Source: Amycolatopsis acidicola (GTDB lineage: Bacteria > Actinomycetota > Actinomycetes > Mycobacteriales > Pseudonocardiaceae). From it: a stretch of DNA of 64,000 nt. How positions within the stretch are numbered: position 1 is the stretch's first letter; every line of letters starts with the position of its first letter. The stretch is taken from assembly GCF_007713735.2 (NCBI RefSeq), contig NZ_VMNW02000027.1:28141-92140 (forward strand), in the 5' to 3' direction. This document shows positions 50,324 to 58,679 of the stretch, piece after piece. Position numbers and translations under genes: made by a program. The notes beneath the pieces were generated by a model. That model was not told where the DNA came from and ran no database searches. It was given only the letters and a program-made list of their open reading frames with translations.

Positions 50324-51712
50324 TCAGCAGCCGATCAGGCGGCTCGCCAGGTATCCCTCGAGCTTGTCCATCGCGACGCGCTCCTGTGTCATGGAGTCGC
50401 GCTCGCGGACCGTGACGGCCTGGTCCTCCAGCGAGTCGAAGTCCACCGTCACGCAGAACGGCGTGCCGATCTCGTCCTGGCGGCGGTAGCGGCGGCCGAT
50501 CGCGCCCGCGTCGTCGAAGTCGACGTTCCAGTGCTGGCGCAGCGTGGCCGCGACGTCCCTGGCCTTCGGGGTGAGATCGGCGTTGCGGGACAAGGGAAGC
50601 ACGGCGGCCTTGAACGGCGCGAGGCGGCGGTCGAGCCGGAGCACGACGCGCTTGTCCACGCCGCCCTTGGCGTTGGGCGCCTCGTCCTCGGCGTAGGCGT
50701 CGAGCAGGAACGCCATCATCGGGCGGCCCACGCCGGCTGCCGGCTCGATGACGAACGGCCGGTAGCGCTGCCCGGTGGACTGGTCGAAGAAGGACAGGTC
50801 CACGCCCGAGTGGTTCGAATGCGTGGTGAGGTCGAAGTCCGTGCGGTTCGCGATGCCCTCGAGCTCACCCCACTCCTGGCCGGCGGAGAACTCGAAGCGG
50901 TACTCGATGTCCACCGTGCGCTTCGAGTAGTGGGACAGCTTTTCCTTCGGGTGCTCGTAGTGGCGCAGGTTGTCCCGCTTGATGCCGAGACCCGTGTACC
51001 AGTCGGTGCGCAGGTCGATCCAGTACTGGTGCCAGGTCTCGTCCTCGCCCGGCTCGACGAAGAACTCCATCTCCATCTGCTCGAACTCGCGGGTGCGGAA
51101 GATGAAGTTGCCCGGCGTGATCTCGTTGCGGAAGGACTTGCCGATCTGGCCGATGCCGAACGGCGGCTTCTTGCGCGACGCGGTCTGCACGTTGAGGAAG
51201 TTCACGAAGATGCCCTGCGCCGTCTCCGGGCGCAGGTAGTGCAGGCCCTCCTCGGACTCCACCGGGCCGAGGTAGGTCTTGAGCAGCCCGTTGAAGCTGC
51301 GCGGGGCCGTGTACTGGCCGCGGGTGCCGCAGTTGGGGCAGGGCACCTCGGACAGGTCGCCCTCGGCGAACTGCTTGCCGGTGCGCTCCTCGAACTCCTC
51401 CTGCAGGTGGTCCGCGCGGAAGCGGCGGTGGCAGGAAAGGCACTCCACCAGCGGGTCGACGAACGCTTCGACGTGGCCGGATGCCTCCCACACCTTGCGG
51501 GGCAGGATCACGGCCGAGTCGAGGCCGACGACGTCCTCACGGCTCTGCACCATGGTCTTCCACCACTGGCGCTTGATGTTCTCCTTGAGCTCGACCCCGA
51601 GCGGCCCGTAGTCCCACGCCGAGCGGGTACCGCCGTAGATCTCCCCGCTGGGGAAGACGAAGCCACGGCGCTTGCACAAGCTGACGACGGTTTCGATGGT
51701 GTTCGCGGGCAC
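50324..51712 (-). CDS. glyS: glycyl-tRNA synthetase
   Basis: This is a 462-residue class II synthetase of the single-chain type that charges tRNA-Gly. The N-terminal TRSAWDYGPLG is followed by the zinc-binding CLSCHRRF and CPNCGTRG, motif 2 RNEITPGNFIFRTREFEQMEME, and the C-terminal anticodon-binding domain with its KDVAATL-like core. GTG start at 51,712; longer in-frame extension upstream would cover the smtB promoter. Divergent from smtB-zur, as in Mycobacterium. Confidence 0.96.
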   Translation of the reverse strand: MPANTIETVVSLCKRRGFVFPSGEIYGGTRSAWDYGPLGVELKENIKRQWWKTMVQSREDVVGLDSAVILPRKVWEASGHVEAFVDPLVECLSCHRRFRADHLQEEFEERTGKQFAEGDLSEVPCPNCGTRGQYTAPRSFNGLLKTYLGPVESEEGLHYLRPETAQGIFVNFLNVQTASRKKPPFGIGQIGKSFRNEITPGNFIFRTREFEQMEMEFFVEPGEDETWHQYWIDLRTDWYTGLGIKRDNLRHYEHPKEKLSHYSKRTVDIEYRFEFSAGQEWGELEGIANRTDFDLTTHSNHSGVDLSFFDQSTGQRYRPFVIEPAAGVGRPMMAFLLDAYAEDEAPNAKGGVDKRVVLRLDRRLAPFKAAVLPLSRNADLTPKARDVAATLRQHWNVDFDDAGAIGRRYRRQDEIGTPFCVTVDFDSLEDQAVTVRERDSMTQERVAMDKLEGYLASRLIGC

Positions 51713-51786
51713 TCCACGCTCTCCAGGGCCGAGGGTGTTGATTTGGTCCAGCGTATCCGGCCCGTCCGCCCAGGACGGCGGGGGGC

Positions 51787-51816
51787 TTGACAGATCGGCC
51801 GGGTACCGCTTAGCGA
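51787..51816 (+). promoter_or_regulatory. smtB-zur promoter
   Basis: -35 TTGACA (51,787-51,792) and -10 TAGCGA (51,811-51,816) are 18 bases apart, 45 bases before the chosen smtB start. A second in-frame ATG at 51,825, near the expected transcription start, could allow a leaderless longer form. Confidence 0.55.
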
Positions 51817-51860
51817 CCACTAGGATGGGGGCAGACCCCGACGACAGGCTGGAGATCGAC

Positions 51861-52241
51861 ATGCCGACGGCGAACCCGGACGCGGACGCGGACCTGGGCG
51901 GGGTGACCGACGAGGTGCATTCGGGCCGGGCGGGGGCGCCCGCCGTCCCCGCGCCACCGGCCGCGACCCTGGCCGAAGCCGGGGAGCTGCTGCGGGCGCT
52001 GGCCGCGCCGGTGCGGATCGCGATCGTGCTGCAGCTGCACGACGGTGGCCGCTGCGTGCACGAGCTGGTGGACGCGCTTTCCGTCGCGCAGCCGCTGATC
52101 AGCCAGCATCTGCGGGTGCTCAAGGCGGCGGGCGTGGTGCACGGTGAACGACGCGGGCGCGAGGTCGTGTACCGGCTGGTGGACGATCACCTGGCACACA
52201 TCGTCGTCGACGCCGTCGCACACGCACAGGAGGGTAAGTGA
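51861..52241 (+). CDS. smtB: ArsR/SmtB-family zinc-sensing repressor
   Basis: This is a 126-residue winged-helix protein. The recognition helix lies in SVAQPLISQHLRVLKAAGVV. The C-terminal helix carries Asp108-x-His110-x10-His121-x2-Glu124, exactly the alpha-5 zinc site pattern of SmtB/CzrA. Residues 1-35 are a disordered acidic tail. ATG at 51,861 has GGAG six bases upstream. It overlaps zur by four bases; in Mycobacterium the same pair controls zinc efflux and uptake. Confidence 0.9.
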   Translation: MPTANPDADADLGGVTDEVHSGRAGAPAVPAPPAATLAEAGELLRALAAPVRIAIVLQLHDGGRCVHELVDALSVAQPLISQHLRVLKAAGVVHGERRGREVVYRLVDDHLAHIVVDAVAHAQEGK

Positions 52242-52654
52242 GCCTCGCACCGGTCCCCGGCCGCCGCGCCACCAAGCAGCGGGCGGCCGTGGTGGAGCTG
52301 CTGGCCGAGATCGACGAGTTCCGCTCGGCCCAGGAACTGCACGACGAGCTGCGCAAACGCGGCGACGGGATCGGGCTGACCACGGTGTACCGGACGCTGC
52401 AGTCGCTGTCCGAGGCCGGGGAGATCGACGTGCTGCGCACCTCCAGCGGCGAGGCGATCTACCGGCGCTGCTCGGCGCACCACCATCACCACCTGGTGTG
52501 CCGGCACTGCGGGCGGACGGTCGAGGTGGAAGGGCCCGCCGTGGAGCGGTGGGCGGAGAAGGTGGCGTCGGGGAACGGGTTTTCCGACATCACACACACC
52601 GTCGAGATCGTCGGCACCTGCGCCGACTGCGCCGCCCTGCGCCGCTCTTCGTAA
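52238..52654 (+). CDS. zur: Fur-family zinc uptake regulator
   Basis: This is a 138-residue Fur-type repressor. The winged helix at about 10-75 has LTTVYRTLQSLSEAGEI, a His-rich metal region spans 81-85 (five His), and structural zinc cysteines are Cys88, Cys91, Cys128 and Cys131. GTG start overlaps the smtB stop. With zinc it represses high-affinity uptake genes. It is directly followed by 21-bp repeat array 2. Confidence 0.93.
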   Translation: MSLAPVPGRRATKQRAAVVELLAEIDEFRSAQELHDELRKRGDGIGLTTVYRTLQSLSEAGEIDVLRTSSGEAIYRRCSAHHHHHLVCRHCGRTVEVEGPAVERWAEKVASGNGFSDITHTVEIVGTCADCAALRRSS

Positions 52655-52677
52655 CGCCGGGGCGGTCGGCTCGGGCG

Positions 52678-53097
52678 GGCGTGTTTGCCGGGCGGGCTGG
52701 TGAGTTGACCGCCCCCGTTGGTGAGTTTGCTGGGCGCGCGGGCGTGTTGGCCGGGCGCGCGGGCGTGTTGGCCGGGCGCGCGGGCGTGTTGGCGGCTCCC
52801 GTCGGTGCGTTGGCCAGGTGGGCTCGCGTGTTGGCAGCTCCCGCCGGCGCACCGGCCAAGTGGGCTCGCGTGTTGGCAGCTCCCGCCGGCGCACCGGCCA
52901 AGTGGGCTCGCGTGTTGGCAGCTCCCGCCGGCGCACCGGCCAAGTGGGCTCGCGTGTTGGCAGCTCCCGCCGGCGCATCGGCCAAGTGGGCTCGCGTGTT
53001 GGCAGCTCCCGCCGGCGCATCGGCCAAGTGGGCTCGCGTGCTGGCGGCTCGCGCGGGTGCGTGCGTCGGGCACGCGAGCGTGTTCAAGCCCTCGGAA
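52678..53097 (+). repeat. tandem array of twenty 21-bp repeats (array 2)
   Basis: Twenty contiguous 21-bp units in perfect register fill the gap between the zur stop (52,654) and the stop of the convergent gene at 53,100. Units 4-6 match the array 1 core (GGCGTGTTGGC, then SGCTCCCG or GGGCGCG); later units alternate between two subtypes. Both arrays have the same orientation on the plus strand. Open frames through the array are a by-product of the three-divisible unit length. Confidence 0.92.
52825..53034 (+). repeat. nested 42-bp repeat inside array 2
   Basis: Five copies of a 42-bp block (start positions 52,825, 52,867, 52,909, 52,951, 52,993) are each formed from one CGCGTGTTGGCAGCTCCCGC-type and one GGCGCAYCGGCCAAGTGGGC-type unit. 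The copies are identical except for one C/T change at the same position (C in the first three, T in the last two), which points to very recent duplication. Confidence 0.9.
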
Positions 53098-53099
53098 AG

Positions 53100-53930
53100 T
53101 CAGTCCTCGTAAGGGTCCTGGGGTTGCGGGATCCGGTGCAGCGTCGAGACCGTGACGTCCGGGGTGTAGCGGTTCGCCTCCTTGGCGGTGCCGGGGACGA
53201 CTTCGCCGGTGACCTGGAGCCAGGTGTCGTCGGCGAAGCGCGCCGCTTCCGGGCTGGTGAGTCTGACCGTCAGCGGGTACGCGTCGGCCGCGCAGCAGGT
53301 GATCACCATGCGCGCGAGCAGCGTGGAACCCTTGCTGTGCGTGACGAAACCGGTGAGCAGGACCTTGCGCCCGTTCAGCGAGCCGTACGCGTCCCAGCCC
53401 GCGCGCGCCACGAACTGCGTCATCGTCAGCGGTACGACTTCGCCCGCGGGCAGGGGTGGGAAGGCCGCCTTGTCCTGTGCCGGGGCCCGCGCTTCGGTGC
53501 GGGTGACCGAGTCCGCGCCCAAAGCCGGGGGCGCGATCAGGAAGACCGCGAGCACCGGCAGCACCAGCAGCCACGCGGCCCGCGCAGCATGGTGGTGGCC
53601 GTGGCCATCCCCGTGACCGTGCACAGGAGCTAGCCCATCGCCATGGGCTGGCCCGCTTCGATCATCGAGCTCCTGCGCATCGCCGAGCCGCTCGCCATCA
53701 CCAGCCCCATCCCCAAGCACGGCCTCATCCTCGCCCTGAGGGAGCGCGCGGGCGGCGAGCACGTCGCGCACGATGGCGACGGCGCCGAGGAGCAACACCA
53801 CCGCTCCCCCGGCCAGCAGCCACGGCAGCTGCGCGGGCTTCACGTACCGCAGGTAGTCCCCCGTGATGCCGATCTTGAGCAGCGCCCCGCCGAGCAGCAC
53901 GAGCAGCACGTTCTGAGTCTCCCGACGCAC
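53100..53930 (-). CDS. TIGR03943/DUF1980 family membrane protein
   Basis: This is a 276-residue protein with N-terminal membrane helices (about 5-22 and 36-58), a His/Asp-rich loop (HGHGDGHGHHH) that could bind zinc, and a third helix near 120-138. An extracytoplasmic domain ends in the family's C-terminal part (VLLTGFVTHSKGSTLLARMVITCCAADA). Family members pair with UPF0718 permeases, as here. GTG start at 53,930. The setting next to smtB-zur and the His loop suggest a zinc-linked function; transport itself is unproven. Confidence 0.85.
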   Translation of the reverse strand: MRRETQNVLLVLLGGALLKIGITGDYLRYVKPAQLPWLLAGGAVVLLLGAVAIVRDVLAARALPQGEDEAVLGDGAGDGERLGDAQELDDRSGPAHGDGLAPVHGHGDGHGHHHAARAAWLLVLPVLAVFLIAPPALGADSVTRTEARAPAQDKAAFPPLPAGEVVPLTMTQFVARAGWDAYGSLNGRKVLLTGFVTHSKGSTLLARMVITCCAADAYPLTVRLTSPEAARFADDTWLQVTGEVVPGTAKEANRYTPDVTVSTLHRIPQPQDPYED

Positions 53931-53937
53931 TCTCGCC

Positions 53938-54279
53938 TCACCCGGCCTTGCCCGCGAACGACCAGTTCGCGACGGTCACGGCGAAGACGATCGCCCCGCC
54001 AAGGGACAGCAGCCCGCTGAGCACGCCCAGCCCCAGCCCCCACAGCGCGGGCGGACCGGACCGCCACGCCAGCCCACCGAAAACGACCGCCAGCCCCGCC
54101 ACCATCACGACCAGCAACCACACCGCGCCCAGCAGCAGCGCCAAGATCACCGTCAGCGAGTTCGGCTGCGCCCCGGCCGAACCGGGCCGGATCAACGCCC
54201 ACAGCACCCACGCGGAAACCGAGAAAACCACACCGGCCATCCCCAGCACGACCGCCGTGAAAGCCATCCGCGGCCTCAT
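53938..54279 (-). CDS. hypothetical membrane protein
   Basis: This is a 113-residue protein with three predicted helices (about 6-28, 44-66, 80-102) and no motif known to me. The ATG at 54,279 overlaps the stop of the permease gene by four bases and the end is seven bases before the DUF1980 gene, so it belongs to the same operon. It was possibly added to the permease/DUF1980 pair as an accessory subunit. Confidence 0.75.
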   Translation of the reverse strand: MRPRMAFTAVVLGMAGVVFSVSAWVLWALIRPGSAGAQPNSLTVILALLLGAVWLLVVMVAGLAVVFGGLAWRSGPPALWGLGLGVLSGLLSLGGAIVFAVTVANWSFAGKAG

Positions 54280-55292
54280 CGCGCGCCCCCGATCAGCACC
54301 GCGCCGACGGCCACCGCGCAGCACACCGCGACGACGAACGTGACCGGGGCGAAGCGCACCGCGAAACGACGGCCGAAAGTGCCCGCGTGCAAGGCGAACA
54401 GCTTCACGTCCACCGCGGGCCCCACCACGAGAAAAACCAGCTTCGGCAGCAACGGCAACGCAGTCAGCGAAGCGGCCACGAACGCGTCGGCCTCGCTGCA
54501 CAAAGCCAGCACCACCGCGAGCACCGCCATCACGAGCACGCCGAGCACCAACTGCCCGCCCAGCACGTCGAACCACGACTGCGGCACCAGCACCCCGAGC
54601 GCCGCCGAGATCAGCGCCCCCAGCACGAGAAAACCGCCGGACTCCACCAGATCCGTGCGCGCCGTCTCCGCGAAAACGCGCCACCGCCCGCCTTCCGCGT
54701 CCGGCATACGCTCCAGCGCGCGCCGCACGATCCAGTCGAGTTTGCCCCAGCGCGCCCACAACAAGCCCATCACGACCGCCGTGGCGAGCGAACCGAGAAA
54801 CCGCGCCAGCACCATCTCGGGCTTGCCCGGGAAAGCGACCGCGGTGGCCACCAGCACCACCGGGTTCACCGCGGGCGCGGCGAGCAGGAACGTCAGCGCC
54901 GCGGCCGGCGCGACCCCCTGCCCGATCAGCCGCCGCGCCACCGGAACCGAAGCGCATTCACAGCCCGGCAACGCGACCCCGGCGAGCCCGGCCACCCCGA
55001 CCGCAGCGGATGTGTTGCGGGGCAACACTTTCCGCAGCACACGCGCCGGCACGAAAGCCGCGATCGCCCCCGAGATCAGCACCCCCAGCACCAGGAACGG
55101 CAGCGCCTGCACGCAGACCGCGACGAACACCGTGGACCCGGTGCGCAACGCGGGCACATCGAGCACGTCCTGCAGCCACGACTGCGCCAGTATCGCGACG
55201 ACGAGCAGCGCGCACAGCACCTCGATGGAGGTGATGCGGCGGCGGCGCGGCGGGGCCTGCTCCTCGCGCGGCGGTTCGGTCGTGACTTCCAC
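54276..55292 (-). CDS. UPF0718/DUF318 permease
   Basis: This is a permease of about 338 residues with eight predicted helices. Family hallmarks are LPGCECASVPVARRLI in the first half and LCSEADAFVAASL in the second; both contain acidic residues beside Cys. Starts are uncertain: GTG at 55,292 is preferred since conserved sequence begins soon after, but the frame is open to a GTG at 55,373. It is the partner of the DUF1980 protein; substrate unknown, metal-related by context. Confidence 0.82.
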   Translation of the reverse strand: MEVTTEPPREEQAPPRRRRITSIEVLCALLVVAILAQSWLQDVLDVPALRTGSTVFVAVCVQALPFLVLGVLISGAIAAFVPARVLRKVLPRNTSAAVGVAGLAGVALPGCECASVPVARRLIGQGVAPAAALTFLLAAPAVNPVVLVATAVAFPGKPEMVLARFLGSLATAVVMGLLWARWGKLDWIVRRALERMPDAEGGRWRVFAETARTDLVESGGFLVLGALISAALGVLVPQSWFDVLGGQLVLGVLVMAVLAVVLALCSEADAFVAASLTALPLLPKLVFLVVGPAVDVKLFALHAGTFGRRFAVRFAPVTFVVAVCCAVAVGAVLIGGAR

Positions 55293-55406
55293 GCGCCCGA
55301 TGATGCCAGCGGGCACCGACAGTTCCGGACCCGGTGGGCGCCAAGGCCGACCAGAGCTGACCAGGGAATTCACAAGTCACCCGAAAGGTGACGAAGACGC
55401 GCGGGC

Positions 55407-55823
55407 TCAGCCGTCCGCCGGGAGCAGCTCAGCGCGCAGCTGCGAAGCCGTCGAAATGACGAGCATCAGCAACGTGCCCAGCGCCGCGGAATCCAGCCCC
55501 TGCGCGGGAAACGCGTATCGCAGGGTCAGATCCATCCCGCGCTCGCCGTGCGTGACGCCCAGCGTCCCGAACAACCCCTGCCCCGCGCGCTCGGCCGCCG
55601 ACGCCGCGAGATCCGGGCTGTCCGCAAGATCCCACGCGATCACGCAGGTCAGGCTCAGCACCGTGAGCCCCTCGGCCAGCTGCGTCGCCTGGATCACACA
55701 CGGCACGCCCTTGTGGGAGAACGTCAGCGCTCCGTCGTCGTCGACGTGCACCTCGAGATAGCGCTCGAGCGCCTCGCGTGCCCGCGCCAGCAATTCCGCG
55801 GTGTCCGCCGCCTCCGTGCTCAT
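55407..55823 (-). CDS. YbjN-like/CesT-type chaperone-fold protein
   Basis: This is a 138-residue protein with the layout of actinobacterial YbjN-domain proteins: a helical start (ELLARAREALERYLEVHV), beta strands LTFSHKGVPCVIQATQL and VLSLTCVIAWDL, and a helical C-terminal part. The fold resembles type III secretion chaperones and is thought to bind peptides. ATG at 55,823 overlaps the uppS stop by four bases, so the two are cotranscribed. Confidence 0.75.
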   Translation of the reverse strand: MSTEAADTAELLARAREALERYLEVHVDDDGALTFSHKGVPCVIQATQLAEGLTVLSLTCVIAWDLADSPDLAASAAERAGQGLFGTLGVTHGERGMDLTLRYAFPAQGLDSAALGTLLMLVISTASQLRAELLPADG

Positions 55824-56635
55824 GAAGCCCCTTTCGAAGCGGCGTCGATCGCTCCGCCGAACCGGCGGTCGCGTCGGGCGAACTCCAGGCAGGCCGCCCA
55901 CAGCTGACGGCGGTCGAAGTCCGGGAACAGCGTGTCCTGGAAGACGAACTCCGCGTAGGCCGACTGCCACAGCATGAAGTTCGAGGTGCGCAGCTCGCCC
56001 GATGGCCGCAGGAACAGGTCCACGTCCGGCATCTCGGGCTGGTACATGTACTTCGCGAGGGTCTTCTCGTCGATCTTGTCCGGGTTGATCTTGCCCTCGG
56101 CGGCGAGCTTCGCGATCGTGCGCGTGGCGTCGGCGATCTCGGCCCGCCCGCCGTAGTTCACGCACATCGTCATGTTCAGCAGCGTGTTGTGCTTGGTCTT
56201 CTCCTCGGCGGCCTGCAGCTCCTTGATGACGCTGCGCCACAGCTTCGGCGTGCGCCCGGCCCAGCGGATGCGCACGCCGATCGAGCCGAGGTAGTCGACC
56301 TGGCGGCGGATGGTGTCGCGGTTGAAGCCCATCAGGAAGCGCACCTCTTCGGGGCTGCGCTTCCAGTTCTCCGTGGAGAACGCGTACACGGAAAGCCATT
56401 TCACGCCGAGCTCGACCGCGCCGCTGGCGACGTCGATCATCACGGCCTCGCCGCGTTTGTGTCCCTCGATCCGCGGCAGGCCACGCTGGTTCGCCCAGCG
56501 GCCGTTGCCGTCCATCACCAGCGCGACGTGCTTCGGCACCAGTTCGGCGGGGATCTCCGGCGGCCGCGCCCCGGACGGATGTGGATCCGGTGCCCTCAAT
56601 TCCGCCGTCGTCGCCTGGCGTCCCCTGCGCAGCAC
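55820..56635 (-). CDS. uppS: isoprenyl (polyprenyl) diphosphate synthase
   Basis: This is a 271-residue cis-prenyltransferase that builds the lipid carrier for cell-wall synthesis. Catalytic Asp42 sits in MDGNGRWANQRG; KWLSVYAFSTENWKRS and the C-terminal DLFLRPSGELRTSNFMLWQ complete the active site. GTG at 56,635 lies eight bases behind GGGAGG. The protein closely resembles mycobacterial decaprenyl diphosphate synthase Rv2361c, so chain length may be C50. Confidence 0.95.
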   Translation of the reverse strand: MLRRGRQATTAELRAPDPHPSGARPPEIPAELVPKHVALVMDGNGRWANQRGLPRIEGHKRGEAVMIDVASGAVELGVKWLSVYAFSTENWKRSPEEVRFLMGFNRDTIRRQVDYLGSIGVRIRWAGRTPKLWRSVIKELQAAEEKTKHNTLLNMTMCVNYGGRAEIADATRTIAKLAAEGKINPDKIDEKTLAKYMYQPEMPDVDLFLRPSGELRTSNFMLWQSAYAEFVFQDTLFPDFDRRQLWAACLEFARRDRRFGGAIDAASKGAS

Positions 56636-56672
56636 CTGATTCGCCTCCCGTGGGTAAGGGTCCGCAACGACC

Positions 56673-57431
56673 CTACTTGCCCCCGGCGGCGACCTCTCGG
56701 GCCCGTCGCTCCACCAGCGGCAGCGACCGCAGCTGGCGCTCCAGGTGCCACTGCAGATGCGCCGCCACCAGGCCACTCGCGTCCCGGCGGGTGGTGCCCA
56801 CCGACGCTTCCGCGACGTCCCAATCGCCGTGCAGCAAGGACTCCAGCAGCACCAGCACCTCCGGCGCCGGGTGCACCGAACCGGGCGCCCGGCAGTCCCC
56901 GCACATCGACCCGCCGGCCTGCACGTTGAACGCCGGGTGCGGGCCCGGCTGCCCGCAGCGGGCGCATTCGGTGATCGCCGGCGCCCAGCCCGCGAAGGCC
57001 ATCGCCCGCAGCAGGAACGCGTCGAGCACCAGTGAGGAATCCCGCTGCCCGTCGGCCAGCGCCCGCAGCGCGCCGGTGACCAGCAGGTACAGCCGCAGCG
57101 CCGGCTCGCCCTCCTCCGCGGTGAGCCTGTCCGCCGTCTCGGCTATCGCGCTGGCCGCGGTGTAGCGCTGGTAGTCCCCGACCAGGGGCAGCGCGAACGC
57201 GTCCACCGTCTGCACCTGGGTGATCACGTCCAGCGTGCGGCCGGTGTAGAACTGCACGTCGACATGGCCGAAGGGCTCCAGCCGGGCACCGAAACGGGAG
57301 CTGGTGCGGCGCACGCCCTTGGCCACCGCGCGCACCTTGCCGTGCCGCCGGGTGAGCAGGGTGATGATGCGGTCGGCCTCCCCCAGCTTGTGCACGCGCA
57401 GCACCACACCGGTATCGCGATAGAGGCTCAC
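56673..57431 (-). CDS. recO: DNA repair protein RecO
   Basis: This is a 252-residue recombination mediator that helps load RecA on gapped DNA. An OB-fold at the N-terminus (YRDTGVVLRVHKLGEADRII) is followed by a helical part with the four-Cys zinc site CARCGQ and MCGDCR. GTG start at 57,431. Order uppS-recO is conserved in actinobacteria. Confidence 0.95.
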   Translation of the reverse strand: MSLYRDTGVVLRVHKLGEADRIITLLTRRHGKVRAVAKGVRRTSSRFGARLEPFGHVDVQFYTGRTLDVITQVQTVDAFALPLVGDYQRYTAASAIAETADRLTAEEGEPALRLYLLVTGALRALADGQRDSSLVLDAFLLRAMAFAGWAPAITECARCGQPGPHPAFNVQAGGSMCGDCRAPGSVHPAPEVLVLLESLLHGDWDVAEASVGTTRRDASGLVAAHLQWHLERQLRSLPLVERRAREVAAGGK

Positions 57432-57466
57432 GTGCTCATGGTCTCATCCCGCACCGACAAAAGCCG

Positions 57467-57763
57467 TCAGGACACCAGGATGATGATCCACGCGAGGAAC
57501 GCGGTGTACGCCAGGAGGCCGAAGACATTGCCGATGACGCACAGCGCCTTGACGCTCTTGGACGCCTGCCAGGCACGCGGGAAGTCGCCGCGCTGCCTGG
57601 CCATCTCCACCTCGTTGGCCTTCGCCAGCGCGGCCACGCCGAACACGAACCCGCAGAACAGCGTGAAGATCGCCCAGCCCTTGTAGCTCGGGATCTCCGG
57701 CACCTGCTGCTGATAGCCGTAACCGCCGTAGTGGCCCGGCGGCGGCCCGTACGGATAACCCAT
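57467..57763 (-). CDS. CD225/dispanin-like small membrane protein
   Basis: This is a 98-residue protein with a Gly/Pro/Tyr-rich N-terminus (PYGPPPGHYGGYGYQQQ) and two hydrophobic segments (about 29-46 and 72-95). Between them lies ALAKANEVEMARQRGDFPRAWQAS, the conserved loop of the CD225/dispanin family, whose eukaryotic members are the IFITM proteins. Function in bacteria unknown. It sits between recO and era. ATG at 57,763. Confidence 0.72.
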   Translation of the reverse strand: MGYPYGPPPGHYGGYGYQQQVPEIPSYKGWAIFTLFCGFVFGVAALAKANEVEMARQRGDFPRAWQASKSVKALCVIGNVFGLLAYTAFLAWIIILVS

Positions 57764-57785
57764 GACTCCCCCAAGCCGTCCGGTG

Positions 57786-58679
57786 TCAGAAACCCAGGCG
57801 CCGCAGCTGTTTCGGATCGCGCTGCCATTCCTTGGCGACCTTGATGTGCAGGTCGAGGTACACCTTGCTGCCCAGCAGGGCCTCGATGTGCCGCCGCGCC
57901 TCCGAACCGACCTTGCGCAGCCGCTCACCCTTGTGCCCCAGGATGATGCCCTTCTGGCTGGGCCGTTCCACGTACAGGAAGGCGTGCACGTCGATCATGT
58001 CGTCGCGGCCCTCGTGCGGCAGCATCTCCTCGACCGTGACGGCGATCGAGTGCGGCAGCTCGTCGCGCACGCCCTCGAGCGCGGCCTCGCGGATCAGCTC
58101 GGCCACCAGGGTCTGCTCGGGCTCGTCGGTCAGCTCGCCGTCCGGGTACAGCTGCGGGCCCTCCGGCAGCCGCGCGACGAGCAGGTCCTCCAGCGTCTTC
58201 ACCTGGAACCCGTCCACGGCGGAAACCGGGACCAGCTCGGCGAAGTCCAGCACCTCCTGCAACGCGAGGAGCTGCTCGGCGACCTGCTGCTGGCTCGCCA
58301 GATCGGTCTTGGTGACGACGCCGATCACCGGGGTGCGCTTCGCGATCTTGCGCAGCTCGCCCGCGATGAACTTGTCGCCGGGCCCGATCTTTTCGTTGGC
58401 CGGCACGCAGAATCCGACGACGTCCACTTCGGACCACGTCGAGTACACGAGGTCGTTGAGCCGCTCGCCGAGCAGGGTGCGCGGCCGGTGCAGCCCCGGC
58501 GTGTCCACGATGACCAGCTGCGCGTCCTCGCGGTGCACGATGCCGCGGATCGCGTGCCGGGTGGTCTGCGGTTTGCTGGACGTGATCGCGACCTTGGTGC
58601 CGACCAGCGCGTTGGTCAGCGTCGACTTGCCCGCGTTGGGCCTGCCGACGAAACAGGCGAACCCCGAACGGTGGGTCAC
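57786..58679 (-). CDS. era: GTPase Era
   Basis: This is a 297-residue GTPase for 16S rRNA maturation and small-subunit assembly. G1 GRPNAGKST is at 12-20, G3 DTPG and G4 TKTD follow, and a C-terminal KH domain carries GHKGERLRKVGSEARRHIE. GTG start at 58,679 overlaps the upstream gene by four bases. Confidence 0.96.
   Translation of the reverse strand: MTHRSGFACFVGRPNAGKSTLTNALVGTKVAITSSKPQTTRHAIRGIVHREDAQLVIVDTPGLHRPRTLLGERLNDLVYSTWSEVDVVGFCVPANEKIGPGDKFIAGELRKIAKRTPVIGVVTKTDLASQQQVAEQLLALQEVLDFAELVPVSAVDGFQVKTLEDLLVARLPEGPQLYPDGELTDEPEQTLVAELIREAALEGVRDELPHSIAVTVEEMLPHEGRDDMIDVHAFLYVERPSQKGIILGHKGERLRKVGSEARRHIEALLGSKVYLDLHIKVAKEWQRDPKQLRRLGF

Noticed and set aside
51713..52123. N-terminal extension of glyS
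   Set aside because: It would overlap smtB and its promoter; homologous glycyl-tRNA synthetases begin at about the GTG at 51,712.
52187..53112. Long frames through array 2 on either strand
   Set aside because: Same repeat artefact; on the plus strand they run out of the frame-shifted zur region.
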